Shown: piece by piece, positions 49,267 through 61,900 of the stretch
Position numbering within the stretch: the stretch's first letter is position 1
Layout: each line of letters starts with the position of its first letter
DNA from: Tetmemena sp. SeJ-2015
Lineage: Eukaryota; Ciliophora; Spirotrichea; Sporadotrichida; Oxytrichidae
Direction of reading: 5' to 3'
Length of the DNA stretch: 64,000 nt
Assembly: GCA_027382625.1 (NCBI GenBank)
Contig: JAJKFJ010022898.1
Location: 1-64,000, forward strand
The notes under the pieces: model-generated
The model's input: the letters and a program-made list of their open reading frames with translations, nothing else
Databases searched by the model: none
What the model was told of the DNA's origin: nothing
Program-made: the position numbers and the translations under genes

Positions 49267-51335
49267 TCAGTTTTTTCCTAACAGAGAAGAGTAGTAGGCT
49301 GTGTTTGGATTGAGATTATACCAACTGTCTCCAAATGTCCTGTAGACGCAGCGGTAGACGTCAGCATCTTAGATGTAGGGCCAGTAAGTTACGTTAAACA
49401 TTCTCTCCACTCCAAATCTCCACACGTCAGTGCTTGTGCCAATTCCACAGCTGTCCTTCTAAGCCCTCATGTCTTTACGATCCAGTGTGTGACAGTTTGA
49501 AGCTGAAAGAATATTTAAGTATGCCGCTACTGCCTTTGCATAGAGGTCCGTTCCTATTATACTCCCACAGTAGCCAGTGGAAGTATTTTTGGCTGAGAGT
49601 CCACAGCGGCAATACACCTCAACTTTAGACCTAGTTGTGCCATCAGCATTCGCATAAGCTATCTAATCTGCAGTCATTGAAACAAATTCATTACTTTCTA
49701 ATAGAGAAATTGATGAATTGACTCAGGATCTAGATTAATGTAGTGGGTGCAAGGTTTAGTCTAGTTAGTAGCAATTAAAATAATTGAGATTACTACTAGA
49801 TAATGCTTAAATTTGCTTCCAATATTGTTGTAAAGGCATTTGTAGGGAGCGGGGATTTCTTGATAGGAATATATACCTGTAGACTAAGGAATGAAAGTAG
49901 AGTTAACCATAATGAGGCCCTCAGTCTTGTATACACTGCCGCATCTTGCAGTGGTATCGTTAATTGGGTGAGCCAGACCTGACTACTATAAATTTCGCGC
50001 CTTATATTACAGAGTCTTAAATTTATTAGACTTGCAGTAGAGGCCATTTTATTCAAAATCCTCGAAGTCGATGTTCTTGGTGTCTGTATTTGAGGAATTG
50101 ACTCTGGACCAGCCAAAGGTGACTCCCTCTTCCTGAGAGTAGAGAGGCATGCACTCTCGGGTGTTCTTTTGTCGATCGTAGGCGGTGGGGTACCAGCAAA
50201 AGAGTGAGTTCTAGCACTCCTCGTCCGTGTTGCAAGTCTCGTACTGGCCTTTCTAGGCAGAGCACTTGGACTCGTAAGGCCAATTTATTGAAGTTCTACA
50301 GTAGTCCTAAAATAAATATCATAATCAAATACTGATAGAAATAAATTGAAAACCAAGAAATTTAATCATAGTGAGCAGTGAGCAGCAGATCAATCCAGTT
50401 TTGGCAGGAATAAAAAAGTTAAATACTTTTTAAAACCTAATTACTTTTTATTTTAATTAAATAGTGCATTGTAGATTCATTTAATGTCTGTCTATATTAA
50501 CCTGAAATGAAGTAGTATCCAGCATTTAGAATTAAAAACTGCCTTTAGCAAATAGAATTGATTATGCTATCTGTGAATTGCAGTCGTCGTGAGAGTGGCA
50601 GAACAAGTTAGAATCAGTTCCTTGGCACTGAGCCTAGTTGCAGCTCAGTGACTTGCACATGGCGTCTTCCTTGCAATTCCTTCCAGGCCTGAGGTTTTAC
50701 ATATAGCCAATCACATTCACGCACTAAACCTTAAACCGCTTCCTTTATATTTTTTAAAGTACAAAAAGGTTTGAGTGACTAGCTTCTTGAGCCTGATTTG
50801 AGAAGTACCATTTCCATCTAAAATAGGTTAAATAAGCCAAAAGGATCAATGAATTTTGTGCTGAAATACTCACATAGCTAGTTGCAATGAAAGAAATGCA
50901 CTTTTATACTATGCAAGTATTTTGAAAATTTGCTTGAGGCAGTCTGCTGTTGGAGGTATTCATCAATCCAGCCGAATACGCCACTCTTAATATTCAAAGG
51001 ACACACGTTTGGTAAAGAGTCAGTGGGCATGTTGTTAATGTCGTAGCAAGGACTCGCAGAAATCGAATTCACCTAAGCTTGAAATTATTAACCGAGATTG
51101 ATTGATTTGATATAAGTTTGAAACAAGCAAATAGACAAAAATATGTCATTTACTGTCTTGAATTCAGAACAGGAGGACAGCTGATTACCTTTAGATTGTA
51201 GCTGACTTGTGAGCATGTGGGCGTGTAAAAGGCGTCAGTGCAAGTCAGTGCAGGACAGGTTATAATGTTTGGGTATTAGGCCTATGTAAGATGCAGCCAA
51301 CTAATCAAAGATAGTAGCACTACCTGAGGGATCAT
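49267..51335 (-). CDS. Secreted cysteine-rich protein (precursor span)
   Basis: Begins with ATG at 51,335 and a clear signal peptide (MIPQVVLLSLISWLHLTQAQ). An ectodomain with many cysteines follows. The modules include CPALTCTDAFYTPTC, ISASPCYDINNMPTDSLPNVC, NCKEDAMCKSLSCNQAQC, CNTDEECQNSLFCWYPTAYD, VEVYCRCGLSAKNTSTGYCG and DVYRCVYRTFGDSWYNL. It ends at TGA 49,267-49,269 (minus strand) with no obvious membrane anchor. Pairs of cysteines spaced as in small disulfide-knot repeats suggest an extracellular or cortical surface protein; the exact family was not recognised. Several short IESs interrupt it. It starts 57 bp from the RPGRIP1L-type gene on the other strand. Confidence 0.78.
51072..51167 (-). 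other. IES in the Cys-rich gene, pointer GAATTCA
   Basis: The repeat is at 51,065-51,071 and 51,161-51,167. Excision joins CPPVLN to SISASPCYD in frame. Confidence 0.82.
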
Positions 51336-51392
51336 CTCCTAGTACCTTCTCAAAAGAGCAAATAAATAATAAATCGCTTATGAAACCTTCGC
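51336..51392. promoter_or_regulatory. 57-bp divergent intergenic interval
   Basis: It separates the proposed start codons of the minus-strand Cys-rich gene and the plus-strand RPGRIP1L-type gene, so any 5' regulatory sequence is very short or shared. No TATA-like or initiator motif was identified. The right-hand start codon is uncertain, so the gap could be larger. Confidence 0.35.
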
Positions 51393-54300
51393 ATGGATGT
51401 TATAAAAGTCATTTTAGATTATAGAGAGGCTTTTCCAAAGTTGCAAGCCATTAGCATTTTTAAATTTAATTTAGACTCAAAGTATTCTCAAGTTCTTTAC
51501 AGCAAGAGAGAAAGCAAATGCAAGTATGGTCCTCGCAACGTGGACTTGGCAGATGTGACCTATGGGTACGATGATGTGCCAGTGCGTGATCATGATCTCA
51601 GCCACGACAGTAGACACAACCCTTTCGCAAGTCGCACCAACAAGGAGAGCACAGCTGGAGGTGGTTTGACCTATGGACAGAGAAAGCGGAGGGTGTAAGA
51701 AGACTACATGGTTGTGGACAAGTGCCACGATTTGGAAAAGGAAAACCTAGTTCTGAAGGAGAAAGAGAATTTACTGGAGAGGGAGATTCTAAAGATGCAG
51801 ACCAAGCTAAGGCGCATCGAGGAGTTGCTCAAATCCAAGAGGACATTCTCAGAAAGAGAGTACTTAATCTTTCATATCATTCTCAGAAGGAGACTTCGGG
51901 ATATTGCAGAGAGAGCTGGAGGAGTAGTTTGGAGAGATCATGGACGAGAATACTGTACTATAGGACAGAGTCAAGAAGTTACAGATCATTCACAAGCATT
52001 TGACCACTAAAGGTACCACTACTGTAGACCTTACTCATAAGACATCAAAGAAAACTTACCAGGTAGTTGGGGCTTCCACAAATCTGAGAGGTGGTGCATC
52101 TACCAGTAAGACCAGACCAGCTGCTAACCGCATCCCTTATCAATAACCTTCATCGCTCTTTCTTTTCTATCCCTGGAGAGAAGGTGCACCAGCCTAAGCA
52201 CCTAGAACTAGTTGAAGAGCTGAAGATCTAGCTTGTGAAGAACGAGAAGGAGATCTTAAGCTGACCTCTGAGCGCAACAAGTTAGGTGCAATCGGTACTG
52301 GCCAATCCACAATGGACGACATAATTCGCAAGGTTAGGGAAAGAGACTCTGAGATAAATGACATCACTCGCAAGTATGACGAAATAGAGCAGTAGTTTAT
52401 GAGAAAGGAGAATGCCTTCAAGGAATCCAAGACTTACATAGAGTAGATAGCTAGAGAGATCGCTGAGGTGCGCTCTCAGAACTAGGTGCTCCAAATGAAG
52501 AACAATAAGCTGCAAATGATTTCACAGCAGACCAAGGTCTACAATGACCAACTGAGAGACATGAAGAGCGAGAGGGACCTCCTGGAGAAGCAAATCACCA
52601 CTATCACCTCAGAGCCCTTCTTCAACCTGGGCAGTGGGCAGTCTAACCTCAAGCGAATAGCTGAGCTGGAGGAGAAACTTATCGAGAAGGACAAGATAGC
52701 TCGTTCAGTGAGGGATGAGGAAGCCAAGCTAGCCAAGGATGTGGCTGACTTCAGACCACAAGTGGAGAAGCTGAGAGGAGAGAAGGAGTACCTGGAGAAG
52801 GAGAACAAGAAGCTGAAGGACAAGTTCAAGACCAACACCAACATGGATGAGTACAACGTTTACAAGACCCTCTTCCAGTTTGATCCCTCCAAATATGCTG
52901 AGACCATGAAGGACTTCCAGGGCAAGGCAGAGAAATAATCCATTACACAACTATTGTCCTAATGTTTTACTGTCTTATGGTTTACCCCATCTGGTCTGAG
53001 ATGGACTTCTTGGAGAGAGATCCTCACTTCGATTCGAAGACCAACGAAGATGTCAAGGCTTTGAAATCTGAGATAAATAAGCTGAGACACGAGAACAAGG
53101 ACTTGGCTGCTGAGTTGGAGAAGGCACAGAGGCTGTTCAAACTCCAAGAAGACATCGAGAGAGACAACACTAGGTACTATGAGCAGGAAGCCCAGCGTCT
53201 AATGATCATGGAGAAATCAACTGCCCTTAAAACTGAGGAGCTGGCCAGGAGAGCGGATGAGAAGCAGAGGCAGATCGGAGAGGTCACCCGCAAGATCCAA
53301 GGACTAGGAGCTACAAGTGCTATGGGCTCTAAGAGTGGCTCTCCTATGATACATCTCTAATTGCAATTTAAATATACTTACTTAAGTTCTATGAAAGGAA
53401 CAGATGGAAGATTGAATGAGAACTTCGAAACTCAAAGTGAATTCTCTGTCATGACTAATGAGTCTGAGATCAATTTGCTCTCTTATGATGAGTAAGATTT
53501 TCAAGCATGATCAGAACAGATGAGAACGTGATGGACTTTGTGGTGCAGGACGCTGAATTTTACTATGAGTAGTTCAAGACAGTCCTAGACGAAAAGTAGA
53601 TGATGGTCCACAACAAGAACCTCATCACCTTTGTCAAAATATTTCCTCCATCTACATCCATCTTCTCTTACTTTTTATTGTTACAGTAGACTTCTATAAC
53701 CACGACACCGAGACCTCACAAATGGCTTCTGGTTTCCACGCAGTCTACAACACTCAATTCTCCTTCAAGAACAAGGTAGACGATTTCTACGTGCAGTTCA
53801 TGCAAAAGAATGCTATGAGAGTCGACATCTACATCTCCAAGAACAATGCAGCCATTCATCTGGGTAGAGCTGAAGTTCTCCTTAGAGAGATCGTGGAAAG
53901 AGAGACTATCATGCAGGAACTAAGTATCAAGCCACCCCTCATCCAGAAGACAGTCAGGATTTAATCAAACCATCATACTCTGATATAGATGCTTAATTTT
54001 TGGGGCAAGAGGCAACTCAGATGAGCCAATAGGCAGCTTAAGATTCAAGATGAGGATGAGAAAACCAATCTCAGAGGCAATTCGCTTCTACCGTGAGCGT
54101 AACGAAATTAATAACATGCAGTTGACTGGTCAAGAAGGCTACCTGGAGAATACCTTCAACGGCAGAAACAGGAAGAAGCTGATCACCATGCAGATAGTGA
54201 GATGCAGAGACATCAAAGTCAAGTACGCTGCTGTGAACCAGACCATCGCTCCCTTCTTCTACTATCAGTTCTACACTTTCGACGAGCATTACTCTATTAC

Positions 54301-57300
54301 AGGGGCTGGTCCCAACCCCACCTTCGAAGATACCAAATCCTACGAAGTTGAAATGGATGCTAAGCTCAACCCATAAATAAATTACATACTTTTTATTTAT
54401 GATAAGCTACTAACTTACTTGCAAAGAGAGCCACTCGAAATCATTCTGTTCGATGATAATGCACCAGTCACTGGAGTTGAGAGAGGTGGCAGAGCTGACA
54501 AAGAGAGCGAACAGATAGATGATATGATAGGATGAGCATTTAACTTAACTCGTAGTTTTACTAATAGGAAGTGTGAAGATATCCTTGGAGCCTTTGTTGA
54601 AGGGAGTGGTATCGTGGACATGTTTGCAATCAGAAACAGTAAAGGCGAGACTGTGGGTAATCTTGAAGCCAAGATAGCAATCATCGATTTCAAACTCTCT
54701 TAAGAACTTTTTAAATCGACTTAGAGGGTGGACTTAGTTCCTTCACCAACAAGGACCAAAACCAGGGACTGTCCCTCCACTATAACAAGCAGTGGGAGAT
54801 AGAGTTTATAGCTCGCATTGCAAGGAAGCTAGCCAGATTCCCTGGAGATGTTGAGTTGCTGTTTGGAATATTTGCCAAGGGACAGAGAACAGTCACCAAA
54901 GAGGACTTTATAATAAGGTGTGTATAAGATTAAGATATGACTTTAAGTACACAGTGCTGAAGAGACTGCAGCTTAAGAATGAGATCTCAGAGAGGGAGGT
55001 GGATATGTTCCTCCGCTCCTGCTAGGTGCTGCTTGACAAGACCTACATCGACCTGGAGGACTTCATTCAAATATTTGCACAAGCGATCACTCAAGCCAGA
55101 CAAGACTTCTAAAACGAAGAGGCTATGCAATACACCACCATTAGAAAATTAATTCACTTATTAAAATTTACTACGATTCTATATTTAATCATTAGAAAGT
55201 ATGAGAGTCTTGCTAATCAAAGTTTCAAGGGTGGACTGCCCTCGCAGCGATCTTAGATCTTTGGAGAAGACCTGCTCTCTCACTCAACCTCAAACAACAA
55301 TTTGCATTCTTCTTATGAAATGCGGTATTCAATGAACATTTTGTGATAATTAATTTGAAGGGAACTTTGTCAGACAACCGCACGATAGTGGGCTATTAGG
55401 AGCAGGAGATTTTGGATTTGCTGGCTAAGACTCGCTTCGGCAACTTCACTCAGATGAAGGAGCGCATCAGAGGTCACACTTCAAACGGCTTCATCCTCTC
55501 AGCCGACCTTAAGAGCTTCCTGGCTCACGATGGAGGCTTGGGTGAGTTCGATGCTAACAGAGTGATTCACTACTTGGAGGTGAAGAATCAAGTCTCAGCA
55601 GTGAAATTCGATGACATGCTCACCAGGGCACTTTAGCTCTCTAACCAGAACTCTGAGGCCTTCAGGAAGTTCATGGGACTAGTATGTCAGACAGAGTAGA
55701 TGTGCTTGTGCAGAAGTTCCAGTCACTTGACTATAACAAGGATGGAGCACTCAACAAAGATGGCTTTGAAGCAGCATCACATCGATGCCAATTAAATACT
55801 TGCATAGTTTATTAAAGGCAGCTCTTCTGTCGTATGAGTTTGGAAATTTCTCGAAGGAGCAGGCTCTGGAAGTGTTCACCATAGTCTCATCAGACAATAT
55901 GTTCTACTACCGCACCTTCATCATTTCTCACAACCCCTCTGCTCGCATTTCCGTTCTGAGCAGACAGTCGACTCCTGCACCCACCCTCTACAGATCTGAT
56001 ACCCCAGGCACAGGTAGATTGCCAGTAATCATCAACAACGACACTCTCAATGAGAGTTAGGCTTAGACCATCGCAGCTGCCGCCATGTCTGAGGATCCCA
56101 GATTGAGTAAGTCTATTTAATCCATCTTACTGATTTCTTCTTTTAGGAATTATTAAGAACAAGCTGAAGAACTACATCACTCAGTTGGACATCACCCTCA
56201 GTTCCCTCTTCTAACTCATTGACACTGATTCCAACCAGTAACTCAGTCAGAATGAATTCATCTCAAAGCTCAAGGCCCTCCAAACTCCAAAGTAAAGTTA
56301 ATTAATAGAGAATGAAGCTATTTATTGATCCACTTGAGGACTAGGAGATCAGACACCTCTTCACTATATTGGACAAGACTGGCAGAGGAAGCATCAACCT
56401 ACAGCAGTTCATTTAATATTTAATGCTCTTATGCATTGATAGTATTCTTTTATTCATCATGGAGTTCCCTGAAATCAATGGTACTCAATTAAACTCACCC
56501 ACTCATTCTAATTTTAGTGTCCTTCATGATCAAGAAGATAAAGAGAATCATTTTCCACACCCCTCTCCTTATCTATCTTACTCATTAATCATCAGTGGCA
56601 CAGGCACCACCTATGAGCAGGTATTCACTCAGTACCTGAAGAACAAGCAAGGCCAGCGTATGTATAAGGAAGACTTCAAGAACTTCGCTCGTGCCTATAT
56701 CCCCAAGGTCACTGACTTTGAGCTGGACTCGCTCTTCAAGCACTTCAAAGCCGACTCCCACCTGCTCTAGGACTTTGTGACGATTGATGACTTCAGAGTA
56801 GCCTTTGCTGCAGATGTGCGTGACCAGGTCTTCAAGATCAGTATCGAGGACATCGTCAAGCCCCTCAAGGGCAAGATGGACGCCTTCGGCAAGCACCCCA
56901 GCGAACTCTTCGACCTCTACGACCAGAACAAGAACTAAAAACTCTCTGCCGAAGAACTTGCTGAAGCCATCCGCAACGACTTCAACTTCATCCTGGAGGA
57001 CGATGAGATCAAAACTTTGAAGGAGTCTTATAAAAGCACATACTCACAATAGGATTAGCAAGTTATGTGTAATTACATTTGAGTTCTTCATGGCCAGGTA
57101 CAAGTCGCCTGAGATCCACAAGATGGACTTCATGACGCTCATCAACACCAAGTTCGAGCGCACTAAGATCGACGAGGAGCAAGTCAAGAAGTCCCTCTCC
57201 CTCATCAAGGAGAAGCTAGACCTCATGAGGATCAAAACTTCATTACAAGCATCTTTCATTTTCTCGAAGAGGAGCAACGCCTATGAAGTGCTGAAGGCAT

Positions 57301-57557
57301 ACGACAGAGAGGGAACGAAGCACCTCACCCTCAGAAACTTCAAAGTTGGCATCAACTCTCTAAGAGTGCTCTCCGACTTCCAGATCCACAACCTAGCTAA
57401 GTACCTGGACAAGCAGGAGGATGGATTCATTTCTGTTATGGACTTAGATGTCGCACTCAGAACGGCAGTCAAGTCATCAGTGCCCATCAACCAGACCAGC
57501 AGCTCCTTCCAGAGCTCAGCAAGAGGCGGCCTCGTGGAGAAGTGGAAGCCCAAATGA
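51393..57557 (+). CDS. RPGRIP1L-like: RPGRIP1L-type ciliary transition-zone protein with EF-hand extension (precursor span)
   Basis: The N-terminal coiled coil runs from about 51.7 to 53.3 kb (KENLVLKEKENLLEREILKM, KLRRIEELL, long E/K/L heptads). The first C2 domain of the RPGR-interacting-protein type lies at about 53.52-54.1 kb: GFHAVYNTQFSFKN, YVQFMQKNAMRVDIYIS, ending ISEAIRFYRER, the segment that also closes this domain in animal RPGRIP1L. The second C2 domain (about 54.1-54.7 kb) has MQIVRCRDIKVKYAAV, FFYYQFYTFDEHYS and PLEIILFDDNAP. From 54.75 kb a long C-terminal region carries EF-hand-like loops: DYNKDGALNKDGF, DTDSNQQLSQNEF, DKTGRGSINLQQF, DQNKNQKLSAEEL. Stop TGA 57,555-57,557. Animal relatives organise the transition zone of cilia, which fits a ciliate. 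The first 60 codons are uncertain. Confidence 0.85.
51855..51888 (+). other. IES, pointer ATTCTCAGAA (34 bp)
   Basis: 10-bp repeat at 51,845-51,854 and 51,879-51,888. Excision joins KSKRTFSE to GDFGILQRELEEQ and moves reading into the frame used downstream. Confidence 0.9.
52944..52990 (+). other. IES, pointer CCAT (47 bp)
   Basis: The repeat is at 52,940-52,943 and 52,987-52,990. Excision joins GKAEKQSI to WSEMDFLERDPHF across a frame change. Confidence 0.88.
53635..53681 (+). other. IES, pointer TTGT (47 bp)
   Basis: The repeat is at 53,631-53,634 and 53,678-53,681. Excision gives NLITFVTVDFYNHDTE inside the first C2 domain. Confidence 0.87.
54688..54719 (+). other. IES, pointer ATCGA (32 bp)
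   Basis: The repeat is at 54,683-54,687 and 54,715-54,719. Excision joins EAKIAIID to LEGGLSSFTNKD at the end of the second C2 domain. Confidence 0.86.
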
Positions 57558-57839
57558 GAAAGGGATATATAATTGTTATGAGACACTAAGAAGTCAAGGG
57601 GAGATAAGAATTGAGACAAGGAAATTTTAAGATTGCTATAAACAACATATTTCTGATGAACAATTTACAAAAGGTATGGATAATGAGAGATTATTCCTAA
57701 AGAGTGAAGTTAATTTTCTTGAAATTTCTAGAAAATTGGTCAGTGTACTATAAATTGGATATTCCGCTCTTCCTTTACAATAATTTAATACAAAAGGTAA
57801 ATCACAACTTCACAAACTAAGTAAAAAGAGCACTAAGAA

Positions 57840-58542
57840 ATGTACAACTATAGCAGAGCTCAGAACACACAGTCAACGATGAGCAACAGCAATGGCCTCA
57901 CTCTCGGCCAGAAGAAAGTCAATATCATAGAAGTGATAAGTCTTTATATAGATATTGTAATTAAATAGTTCACATTTTTAAGAAGTGTTAGATAAATTAA
58001 AGCAGCAACTTGCTCAAAGAGGGCCTTAGACACTCCGATCTCTGGCTAAGGTATTCAAGGCTATGGACTCTTTCGACGGAAACCACAAACTAGACAAGCA
58101 GGAATTCCATCAAGGTCTGTAGTAGGTGGGAATCACCATCTCAAAGTAAGAGAGTGACGCTCTACTAAGCTTTTTCGACACTGATGGTGATAGCACAATC
58201 AATCTCAATGAATTCCTAGTAGGTGTGCGAGGAAAGATGAATGCTCGCCGCCAGGCTATGGTCGATAAGGCCTTCCTGAAGTTTGATAGGAATGGAGATG
58301 GGGTTGTAGATGCCACGGACCTCAAGGGTGTGTTCAACTGCAGTTTCCACCCTCAGGTAGTGTAAGGCAAGATGACGGAGGATCAAGTGTTCCTGGAGTT
58401 CTTGTCCAGCTTTAATGATCGCAACCGAGATGGAAAGATCCAGAGAGATGAGTGGAACGACTACTATAATGCTGTCAGTGCCTCTGTTGACAATGACGAC
58501 CACTTTGTCTAACTCTTAAAGACTGTATGGAGACTCAACTGA
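57840..58542 (+). CDS. CAPSL-like: Calcyphosin-like EF-hand calcium-binding protein (precursor span)
   Basis: About 215 residues from ATG 57,840 to TGA 58,540-58,542 after removal of one IES. Four EF-hand loops in order: DSFDGNHKLDKQE, DTDGDSTINLNE, DRNGDGVVDATD, NDRNRDGKIQRDE. The third and fourth are separated by the FNCSFHPQV and EDQVFLEFLSSF segments typical of calcyphosin/CAPSL. The C-terminus VSASVDNDDHFVQLLKTVWR matches the family end, including a tryptophan near the terminus. Length is also as usual. CAPSL-type proteins are common in ciliary and flagellar organisms. It lies 283 bp downstream of the RPGRIP1L-type gene, same strand. The two internal EF-hand loops keep the acidic positions; the first and last are less canonical. 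Confidence 0.9.
57936..57987 (+). other. IES in the calcyphosin-like gene, pointer GAAGTG (52 bp)
   Basis: The repeat is at 57,930-57,935 and 57,982-57,987. Excision joins KKVNIIEV to LDKLKQQLAQRG. Confidence 0.9.
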
Positions 58543-58924
58543 GAATGAAGGATTCATTTTGAGGCAAAAAAGACTATTATATTCTGCTCTAAGACTAACA
58601 ACTAAGGTTCTTTATAAGGAATGCTTTTATGGAAACTAGAGAAATTTCTAAAAGAAAGCCAAAGCTTATTGTAATCATAATTGGAGTTAATTTCTTGACT
58701 TAACAGAAATTTCCACAACCCTGAATCTATTGTCTAAGTTCTCATCAGATCGCTTCTGATTATTTAATGGAGTCAGATTTGTAGAAAAGTCAATTGCGAG
58801 GGCATTTGAATTTAAATTGTTAGTGGCGGTTGTGTGAATACTTTGTGTGGTGTATTAGTTGTTCTCAGCGAGTGATAACAATCAGTTTAATAATTTAAGT
58901 TTTTATCAGTATTAGCGAAATTAA
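58543..58924. other. Intergenic spacer
   Basis: Moderately AT-rich; no protein-like frame and no repeat recognised. Confidence 0.6.
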
Positions 58925-61900
58925 ATGAGCTTATCGACTAACGAACCACCTATCCGCAACAGACCCCAAAACTATCCCATACAGGAAATATCTCACACCA
59001 CAGTACAGCAACTTAATTCAAAAGCTGAGGAAATGCAAAACACAGACCAAGAGCTCCCCAAAGCACTCAAAAACTTAGTCCAAAGCACTTAGAATAGAGT
59101 TACTTATTGCAAATTGATTGTTCTTTATCTATGAAGTGACAGTTTTAGGTTGTTTATATAGAGTTTTGGAAACGGAAATTCAACAAGCAACTGCAAAGGA
59201 AAGTTCAATTTTCATAAGTTATGAAGAGAAGACTCCAACTTCAGCCCAAAACCGGGGACTTGTCTCCAACTTTGAACGTAACACATCCAAGGAGTCTATC
59301 AATGAGACTACCAGTGACTCTAAGTAAGATAGAGACTCCAATAGGATGAGAGAGCATCGTGGGATGCGAGATTAAGAGATTCCGAGAAGGGTCTTAGTAG
59401 CAATTGGAGGCCAAAAGAGCTGTTTGGCCCTGACTAGTTAGAACAAATTTTCACGAATTCACCCATGAAGCGACTTAGAAAAAGCAACGCACACGGCCTC
59501 TTCAGCCCTTTCAAAATATCCGATGCTCACCTTTCTCATAAAGTGAGTGTCTTTATTTTTTGTCTCTTAACTTATCTTTCTCAATACTTATTTTTCTCAA
59601 TACTTAGAATAAGACAACTCTAATGAGAACCTTGAAATATCACAGTAGGGTGCTAGCAAGAAGAGAGATATCAAAAATTCCAGGAAATCCCACTCTTAGC
59701 TTTAAGCCTTGAACTATTCTTTAAGTCCTAAAGTGAAAAAGGTTGTGGGCTGGAGCTCTTAGATTTCCCTTGGCCTCAAGAACAGTTAGAAAGTCTAGCA
59801 TTGAAAACTGGTCTGACAGTAACTTAAGTTAAAAAGCGCTCTTTACCATATTGAGTGTTAATGAAGTTTACAAATGGGGTTGGGATTAGCGTAACAAAAT
59901 CCTCAAGAGACTCAAGAAGTAGTCTCAAACTCTGCTTCCAAAGCCCTTGAGAGAGGGCGAAGTCTCAGGCAAGCAGCTCATGTAACATCACCGTTAGTCG
60001 AGTGCTCATAATTCAATGAATACTGAGGAAGATATTTTCACATCCATTCGTGGGTCACACATCTAAGATTCAGATGTCACTAACAGACACTTTCACAACA
60101 GGAATTCTTAGTTTATCAAAGAATATGGGTTTTATTAAATGTGAGAATTATATGAATTCATTCGATATCTATGATCTCTCTGAAACTTAGTTTCATTTCA
60201 AGTTTTAAGATTCTTCCTCTCTGTATATATTCTAACTTAGTTGTTTCTAAATGAACGATCACCTAAGTAAGAGAAGAAAACTTTTAATAAACAGCATGCA
60301 TTATATTTTAAACTCTGTCTAGGAAATCGTCCACTGCTATAGGATTAGGTAAGAGGCTGCATTCAGATTTGAATATAAGTGAGGAGCAGTTGGCCTTGCT
60401 CATAAAGTAACAGACCGATGAATTTGGAGGCTACTCGAAGCCACAATGGAATGCACCTCCCACCACAAAGCGACATAAGCTGTCCTGCTCTACTTCTAAC
60501 TTGAGAATTTCTGAAAATCTGAATGAATATAAGGCCTAGGGCAAACTAAATTCCTAATCTTACATCATCAAATGACGAGTATTGAATAACCTTTTTCTAT
60601 ATCTTCACTAATTCACCAGGAGAGTTCCTTCAGCCAAAGAGTGATTGAACTAGGTATGGGTTGCTCAGATGAGGTGGATATCCAAGCCTTCCTATCCACT
60701 GTTGATAACTCAGCACACCGCGCCCAGCAAACTGATATAACTGATAACCTTATTTCACAGCAATTGGGTTACTAACATCAACAAGCAGAGTTAATGAAAT
60801 TATGATGGGTTATTTATTTTGTGTATTTTTTAGAGCCACAACGCTTATTGAATGCGGATATTGATTTTTCCCAGCTTGCTTAAGACTAAGAAGACGAGTC
60901 TCTCTGTAAATTAGTTGGTATAGACATCGTTCAAAGTATAATATCACTTGTTTTTAATCTGGTTTGTGTTTTAATCGAGGCGAAGCTGAGAGAACTGATA
61001 TCTAAAATTAGAACTGAATAGAGTCTGTACTAGTCTAACAGTAGTATTAAGCTTGACACACAGCAATTAAAAGACTAGGATGGTGAAAACACAGAAGATA
61101 ATTCAGCAAATGCATAGCAGCCACCTCTTTAATAATTGAATAAGAACATACCAATTAAGCAAAAATAAATGAATGCTGAAGTTTCAACAAACCCCTAGAA
61201 CAGCCAAATCTAAAAATGTGAGCTAACTAACGATAAGCAACATCCATTGTGCGAGCAGGGCGTATAGTGCAAAGGGGACTAGAAAGAAATTTAGGAGGAG
61301 GCAGTGGTCGAACAGAAATTCAAAAATTCTAATCACTCAAAACCGAATGCCGATGCGCTCATATATAATTAATAACAAGCAGAAAGATATAAACTATAGT
61401 GTAATATCTCCATATTGTCTTCCATTTCTCTTTTTGAAGGGGTTTAATGCGATTTAGAATCAAATTTAGGCTTAAAAATTGGATGCAATTCAGCTCGAAA
61501 TCAATAAGGTGCGCCTTGAGAGCGACTCAGTATTTTTCTATAATTCTGATCAGTCCTCTACAGCCCCTTCTACCTCCAAAAATACTCCCAACTATACACA
61601 TCTCACATTCACATAACCCCTTTTTATTATATAGACTCCGGTCATTGAAATTTAGAACGAAATACAGCAGCAACATCAGTAATATAATTAAAGGGATTAG
61701 AAGATATAGTAAGAGGAGCAGAAGTGGCGGCAGTAATAATTAAATTAGAAGGATAAATTAAACTTTTACTAGCAGCTCCTGCAATTAAAATCAATCAATC
61801 AAAAATAAAACCTCCACCACTATTCACAAAACAGCTAGAATAATGCCACGCATAGAGAGCAGCAGAAAGAAGGCAGAAATTAGTTTCAGAGAGTGTTTCC

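Noticed and set aside
49796..50283. Minus-strand open frames of 76-106 codons that end at TAG/TAA
   Set aside because: They are in the wrong frame. The true minus-strand frame reads TAG/TAA as Gln and gives a continuous Cys-rich secreted protein.
52194..52950. Several minus-strand frames opposite the coiled coil
   Set aside because: Shadows of the E/K/L-rich plus-strand frame of the RPGRIP1L-type gene.
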